Notes under the pieces: generated by a model
Database searches by the model: none
The model's input: the letters and a program-made list of their open reading frames with translations, nothing else
What the model was told of the DNA's origin: nothing
NCBI GenBank assembly: GCA_009869945.1
Contig: WIXG01000795.1
Span: 1-21,232, forward strand
Source of the DNA: Mesaphorura yosii
Taxonomy: Eukaryota > Arthropoda > Collembola > Poduromorpha > Tullbergiidae
DNA length: 21,232 nt
Direction of reading: 5' to 3'
In this document: piece after piece, positions 16,042-21,232 of the stretch
How positions within the stretch are numbered: position 1 is the first letter of the stretch
How the letters are laid out: each line of letters opens with the position of its first letter
Made by a program: the position numbers and the translations under genes

Positions 16042-17425
16042 TCAGGAGCGGCTCCTCCTCCTCCTGTGGGAGTCTCTTTCATCGTCACGGCGGCGATCGC
16101 GATGCCTTCCCCTCCTAGAGTCATCTTCATCGTGGCGGTGGCGTCTGTGTCCATGGCGGTGGTCTCTCCTCTCATCCCTCGACTCTTCTCTCTTCTCCCT
16201 GCTACCCTTGTCTTTCTCGGCGGCGGCGAGGCGCTCCTGCACATAAAATCAACCCTCAGTTACAGTATCCATGGCAAACGATCCCAACAATAAAGTAACA
16301 GCTCACCCCCAACTGCGAATAAGCCTCCCTCAGCTTAATGAATCCTAAATGGAGTCTCCCACCAAAGTGGTCAGCCAGCCTCCTATCGTTATCATCAATT
16401 CCTAAATAGGAACTACAAACGTCGCAGACCCTCAATTTCTGTTGTTGTATAGTTGCCGGGGGGATCGATTTCTTGTACTCCAACTCGGCTGCTGACTTCT
16501 TTTCTCTCAATAGCTCGACGTGTTGTAATTTGGATAATGATTCTTCGATCTGACCAGAGGAACCTAAGATAGAAGGGGGGCGTCATGAACGAGTAGAGCG
16601 GCAGATTCCCCCGAAGGGGTGGGGGCTATGGGGCTCGAATCCTTCGCTCCGCGGTAGGGGCGTGGCTCGCCGCAATTAAAGACCCCCTGCGACGGAGAAA
16701 ACTAACCCGCGGGGGAAGGGTCAAAAACCCCCTTTAATAAAGATGGGGGCGGTGGATGAGGGGCGTGGGGTAGTTTTCTCCGCCGTAGGCGGTCCAGTGT
16801 CTTACCGCCATACGCGGTCTTTATTAGCGATGGGCCACGCCGTTACCGCGGATGTGAGGCGAGGTCCCGAGCCCCCCTTCAGGAAGGCTTGAGGTCCTTC
16901 ACTTCCGTTAGCCACCCCCCAATAAATAACTTACCCAACTCCTCAGCCTCCAACAACCCTTCACCAATCTCCTTCTCCAACTTTTGTATCTCCTCCCTCT
17001 TTAGTTTACACTCCCCCGATTCCAACTCTTTTGATTGGTCTGTCAGCTTTTTACGCGCTTGCTCTGTCCTCCTGTCCGAGTCCCTGATGAACTGGGTTAG
17101 TGTAGACAAAGCCTCCCTGATAAATTCAGACTGCTCCGTCTTTTGGAAATCAGACCGCAACGCTAAAGAATGCACACCAGGGCATTGGCCCAGCTCGAGG
17201 CGCTGCAGGAGGATTACAAGAGTTACTCATTTAGAATGACAGACTTTTCCACCATGACAACCACCACTAAAAAAAACTCACCGTCCCACTCAGCACATCC
17301 GCCGGGCAGCAGTCATGGAGGTACGCTTTGCAGACAGACTGATCTGAGTACTTTAAGTTACTCGACTGCTCACACGACCCCATCAACTGATCTAAAGCGG
17401 CCCGGAGCTGTGAGTTGGCGGACAT
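16042..17425 (-). CDS. Luc7-like U1 snRNP-associated splicing factor
   Basis: Four exons (17282-17425, 16935-17202, 16307-16563, 16042-16236), all GT-AG with frame kept, give 287 residues. The family acts with U1 snRNP in 5' splice-site choice in the nucleus. The N-terminus MSANSQLRAALDQLMG is the Luc7 start. Zinc finger 1 (CCCH) spans the first intron: VCKAYLHDCCP, then LGQCPGVH. A charged coiled-coil follows (about 75-160). Zinc finger 2 (C2H2) reads KLRVCDVCSSYLG, then NDRRLADHFGGRLHLGF. From about residue 224 the tail is Arg/Asp/His-rich and ends RRRRSRS, a short RS-type tail. The length lies between yeast Luc7 and vertebrate LUC7L. Intron 2 carries a foldback element close to the acceptor. 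The gene is divergent from gawky. Confidence 0.95.
16580..16870. mobile_element. Foldback/MITE-like element, copy D, in Luc7 intron 2
   Basis: The left end GCGTCATGAACGAGTAGAGCGGCAG-like sequence matches the left end of copy B. The interior has inverted blocks GACGGAGAAAACTAACCC (16691-16708) and GGGGTAGTTTTCTCCGCCGT (16767-16786). The right half (GTAGGCGGTCCAGTGTCTTACCGCCA, GGGCCACGCCGTTACCGCGGA) matches copy C. It fills most of the 371-bp intron and starts only about 15 bp from the Luc7 3' splice site. The right boundary is approximate. Confidence 0.65.
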
Positions 17426-18062
17426 GGTCGCAGGGGGCACTGCAGTTGTCGCAGGTCACTTTGCAAGGAGTGGTGGATCGGGTCGACGGTAGTTCAGGGT
17501 TCCTGTTTCTCTATGCTTGATCGGTGCTTTACAAAAGTGTCGATCGGTGGGCTTTGTATGGCTCGGCGGCTCCGATTCTTCCTGCTGCTCTCGCACTCGA
17601 TCGTATTTGATGCTCGGTGCTCAGCGGTGCTCTCAACGCTCTCCGTCCAGTTATAGAAGAGTTTGGCTGCGGTGGCGCTGTGCTGCTGCTCTCCTTCTCT
17701 TCGCTGCTGCTGCTGTTGTGGTCTGAAACGGGTGCGGTTACTGCAAAGGGGAGCGCGATGCAGTTGCTATGCTCTCCCCCATTCCTATATAATATTGTAT
17801 TTATGTAGGCTGTGTGTACGTGCACAGCAGCAGAAGCCCTTCTCCACAACAGCCAACAGAGAAGGCATCAGCCAGCCAGCATCAAAGTACGTTGTGTACG
17901 ACGAGGAAGGTGAAGAAGCTCATCAGCAGCCATTCCGAACGGGCGACTATTGACGACGGCGACTACCGACGAATCTGATCCTCCAGCATCAGCAGACTCA
18001 ACTCCGATCCGAGATATATTCTCGATTCTCAAGCCTCTTAATTGGAAGAGTTCCAGGGCGCA
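17426..18062. promoter_or_regulatory. Divergent promoter and 5' UTRs of Luc7 and gawky
   Basis: About 640 bp separate the two start codons. A CTATATAATATT element at 17785-17796 is the only TATA-like site and faces gawky. Downstream to 18062 is a CAG-rich leader without an in-frame ATG; a TAA at 18039-18041 closes the frame before the gawky start. The Luc7-side open frames (17517-17849) are GCTG/CAG-rich shadows. Sharing of regulatory elements is inferred from spacing. Confidence 0.45.
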
Positions 18063-21000
18063 ATGTCCCAGCAGCAGGATCCCGACTCTGGTTGGGGGTC
18101 TGCTTCCAATACAGCAACAGGAGGAAATGGGGGTAGAAGTGGAGGCACTTCGGGCTGGGGGACGCCACCAAGTGCGGCCGGGGGGAGTGGGTGGGGTACC
18201 AGTGCAGCACCTTCAGCAGTTCAGCAGCAGCAGGGTGAGTTTCGTCCTCCGTTACCATGAGACCCCATGCCCAACTCCTTTCATAATTGCAGGACCCCTA
18301 CCACAACCCATACAACAACCGCCAGCACAAGTCCAGGGATGGGGCCCTGGGCCCCCACCACCGCAGCAGCAGCAATCAGCCCCGGGGATGGTCCGCCCAC
18401 AGCAGTCTGCTCCTGCTCAACCTCAACCACAGTCTAGTCAACAGGCACCTCCCTCCTGGGCCGCGGCTGCAGCCGGCTCTTCAGGGAAGGGCGTTCAAGC
18501 CGTTGTGATGCCACTCCAGCAATCTCAGCCCGTTCAGCAGCAGGCGCCTCAGCCGGTGGCGCCCCAGCAATCTTCAGCAGTAACAACACCTTCCTCCTCA
18601 GTGACGACAAAGCAGCTGGAGCAGTTGAACAGTATGAGGGACTCTCTCTTTAGTATGGATGGGTGGGGAGGGGTGAGTTCATCTTTAACCCGGGCGGCTC
18701 TGCTCTAAATTTGACCGTTGCACACACGGCTCTAACTCAACCTCTTTTTCGTATATCGCAGCAAAACGTCAACCAGGACTCGAGCTGGGACGTGCCTGGA
18801 TCCCCGGGCTCATCCTCCGCTGCCACGGCAACCACTCCAGGAGCACCACCACCCGATAAAGAAACACCCCACTGGAAAGTGAACAATGGAACAGACTTGT
18901 GGGAGGCTACTCTGAGAGGAGGCCCTCCCCCCTCACAACCCGTCCAGCAACCGACGGGCGGAGGGCAGGGGAAAGCGCCTTGGGGGCATACTCCTACTAG
19001 TAACCATGGTGAGTTGCTTTAATTGTTTTACTGTGTTTACGATGGTAACCAGTCTTTAATTTTACTTTTGTTTCACTGGGGCAACCCCCCTAAAACGTTC
19101 CCAACTCTTAACACTTCTCCTAATCTCTTACGCAGGAGGCACCTGGGGAGAGGATGACGCACCTGAATCGGACTCTAGTTCGATGTGGAACCCTCCCCCA
19201 GCACCTGCAGCCGCCCCGCCGTCTGCCCCCCCAACAGCCATCATCCCCCCGAACCAGCAGTGGGTCGAGAGACCGAATTGGAGTGGGGGCTCCGGGCAAG
19301 GGACTCCAGTTAAAAAAGAACAGTGGAGTCAACAGCCTCAACCTCAGCCCGATTGGGGAGGATACAGGGCGGGGCCACCTCCTCCACCAATACAGCAGCA
19401 ACAGCAACCTCCACAGTGGGACAAAAACAAATGGGATGAGGCGTCACCCCCTCAACAGAGGAGGCAGTATGACGACGGGACGAGCTTGTGGGGTGGAAGA
19501 CAGCCACAGCAGCAGCAGCAGCCAAGGAGGGCCCCGTGGGAGTTTGACCAGCCGGCGGGTGGGCCTGGAGGGGGATGGGAGGAGAAGCATGGAGGAGGTC
19601 CTTCAACTGGAGCTCCCGGCTGGGACTGGAAAAAGCCCCCGCAACAGCAACCCGGAGGGGGGTGGGGCGACGACGGTCTTGCAGCGGAAGGCTGGCCTAA
19701 GAAAGATTTAGAAGACAACCTCCGAACAACATTACACCTCTCAGACGCCATAGACACTTTAGACCTCTCCCGTCCCGACCCCTGGGCCCGCCCTCAACAG
19801 CCTGCAGACTACCCTCCAGCAGCAGCAGCTGGCGGTGGCTATGGCAACTACAACCCTAATTTGATACAAAAGATCCTGCAGCAAGGACCACCACCCCAGC
19901 AGCAGCAGCAGTATAGAAACATGCCCGCTGGGGGAACGACGAGCCCCGCCCAATTAAGATTATTGGTGCAGCAGATCCAGATGGCTGTTCAAGCTGGTTA
20001 CTTATCATCACAAATACTGCAGCACCCCCTCCCCCAGCAATCACTTTACTTACTGAACCAGTTGCTACAGCAGATTAAGTTGTTTCAGCAATTAAGCCAT
20101 ACGCAGCAGCAGATTGGGAAGAGCAACTCGAGCGCTGCACTTCAGTTGAGTGTTCAGCTGACAAAGACGAAGCAGCAGATTACCAATTTGCACGTGAGTG
20201 GGGATTTTACTCTTTTTAAGGGTATGGGGAGATGTTCTGCTAAATCTGAGTTGTGACTCGACCCTTAATTCCCCAGTTGAGTCTCTCGAGTTGCGAGTCG
20301 GCTCTTTTTAAGGGTGCGGCATAGGTTTTGAACCTATGCCGCGGGCGTTTTACGGGAATTTTAAGGGGGCTTTCCAGGTTTAGGAATTTGAATTTTTGGC
20401 GAATTTTTTACAAATTTTGGTGGGGATTTTTCAACACTATTGCTTGGTTCACGAGTAATGCCGCTGCGCGCTTTAGCGTAAAAGGCGAGTGAGGTTTTTT
20501 TCGGGGATAACAATGGCAATTGTAGAATTTGTTTTTTAAAAAATGTCAATGGTCCACGAGTGATGCACCTGCGCGCCCAGGCTCGAATGAGCTGACCCCT
20601 CCTAATATATTTCTCCAACAGAACCAAATCGCGGCACAACAAGCTCTCCATGCCAAGCAGCAGCAGCAGCTTGCCGTCGCTGCAGCGGCCGCCGTCGCCG
20701 CCGCTCAGCAGCCACCATCCACCGGAGGAGGAGGAGACTGGAGTGGGAGGAGCTACTCAGAGAGAAGCGGCTACCCGGACCAACCCCCACAGGCGGCCGC
20801 CCCTCCCCAGGCAGAGTCAAGATTAACGCAATGGACGAAAGTGCAAGAGAAAGAGGAGGACTACATTAGGAAGGGGGATGGCTGGGGGAGGCCCGAGCCG
20901 TGGGCGGCGGAACCATCATCGGGGGAGGAGAAGCTAGACTCGTGGCCGACGGATTTGGTACCGGAGTTTGAGCCGGGGAAGCCATGGAAGGGGACGGCTG

Positions 21001-21232
21001 TTATGAAGTCGGTAGAGGACGATCCTACCCTCACCCCGGGATCGGTAAGATTATAACTTTGGTGGCGTCGTGAACGAGTCGAGTAACAGAGGACCGGCCG
21101 GGACGGTCCTCCGCCGCTCGACTCGTTCACAACGCTAACCCCGCTATCTTCTTCCACAGGTCGTCCGCTCCCCCCTCTCCCTCTCCCTCCCCCCACCCTC
21201 CACCGCCCCCTCTCAGCACCCCAAAGACGACT
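18063..21232 (+). CDS. gw: Gawky/GW182 (TNRC6) miRNA silencing scaffold, 5' part; runs off the window
   Basis: Six exons are seen: 18063-18234, 18293-18672, 18762-19008, 19136-20193, 20622-21044 and 21160 onward. At least 784 residues are encoded, with every junction GT-AG and in frame. GW182 binds Argonaute through GW/WG motifs and recruits deadenylases in cytoplasmic bodies. Visible motifs are SGWG repeats at the N-terminus, the conserved NNGTDLWEA block in exon 3, GGTWGEDD at the start of exon 4, many WG/GW pairs in Gln/Pro-rich sequence, and the Gln-rich helix LRLLVQQIQMAVQAGYL. Exon 5 has the SRLTQW and WPTDLVPEFEPGKPWKG motifs, and exon 6 opens VVRSPLSL. The RRM and C-terminus lie beyond the window; a damaged copy of that end is at 1898-3055. 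The start is fixed by an upstream in-frame stop. Confidence 0.95.
20194..20621 (+). other. Gawky intron 4, with a strong hairpin and internal repeats
   Basis: This is the longest gawky intron seen (428 bp). It holds a perfect 12-bp hairpin with a 3-nt loop, GCGGCATAGGTT-TTG-AACCTATGCCGC (20316-20342). It also holds two copies of a CACGAGT(A/G)ATGC--CTGCGCGC motif at about 20449-20470 and 20554-20575. T-rich, degenerate sequence with the flavour of a decayed element fills the remainder. Confidence 0.55.
21065..21135. mobile_element. Foldback/MITE-like element, copy A, in gawky intron 5
   Basis: A 71-bp hairpin with 19-bp ends, GCGTCGTGAACGAGTCGAG and CTCGACTCGTTCACAACGC (one mismatch), and an inner AGGACCG/CGGTCCT pair. 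It makes up most of the 115-bp intron 21045-21159. It is the shortest member of the family seen here, apparently a solo-hairpin version of copies B, C and D. Confidence 0.65.

Noticed and set aside
1..21232. tRNA, rRNA or other standard RNA genes
   Set aside because: No cloverleaf with the expected B-box (GGTTCGAATCC-like) or rRNA block was found. The hairpin at 20316 is too short to be a tRNA.

Overview
This is eukaryotic, animal-type DNA. Genes are split by short GT-AG introns (58-430 bp), no bacterial-style gene packing is seen, and the recognisable products are a secreted multi-domain chitinase, chitin-binding (CBM14/peritrophin-A) domains, Luc7 and GW182/Gawky. Chitinase with CBM14 domains plus Gawky points to an arthropod. 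I favour a non-insect hexapod (springtail-like) or a crustacean, but cannot fix the species from sequence alone.

Layout, left to right. 188-1645 holds a plus-strand secreted kelch propeller gene whose C-terminal chitin-binding domain has been knocked out of frame. 1898-3055 holds a minus-strand, broken copy of the 3' end of gawky, cut off by a GC-rich array of about 130-bp repeats (3056-3860). 4642-7935 is a complete group VI-like chitinase: signal peptide, GH18, CBM14, long Thr/acidic linker, second CBM14. It has three coding exons, and its first intron is almost wholly a foldback mobile element. 8944-11288 (minus) is a two-exon NLR-like gene. Splicing joins an N-terminal death-domain-like module to NB-ARC and kelch-unrelated TPR repeats; a decayed fragment of a sister copy lies just upstream. 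12546-13751 (minus) is the intact kelch + CBM14 gene, the inverted partner of the gene at the left end. 14283-15105 is a patchwork of rearranged pieces: an array unit, an orphan CBM14 exon fragment and a dispersed repeat. 15364 carries a TATA box with no firmly identified gene. 16042-17425 (minus) is a complete four-exon Luc7 gene, and 18063 to the window end (plus) is gawky, six exons so far. Luc7 and gawky are divergent and share about 640 bp between start codons.

Two themes stand out. First, the accessory half (1-15100) is heavily rearranged. Kelch, gawky-3'-end, array, CBM14 and NLR sequences all occur as inverted or truncated secondary copies. Second, the two kelch genes and the NLR carry the same upstream segment in the same orientation relative to the gene, with a paired GATA-type site (CTTATCTTATCA or close). 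This suggests that a secreted chitin-binding protein and an intracellular NLR-like sensor were placed under one copied promoter module. A family of hairpin elements also sits inside introns of chitinase, Luc7, gawky and the gawky copy, filling most of the introns of chitinase, Luc7 and gawky. The core genes (chitinase, Luc7, gawky) otherwise look conventional.
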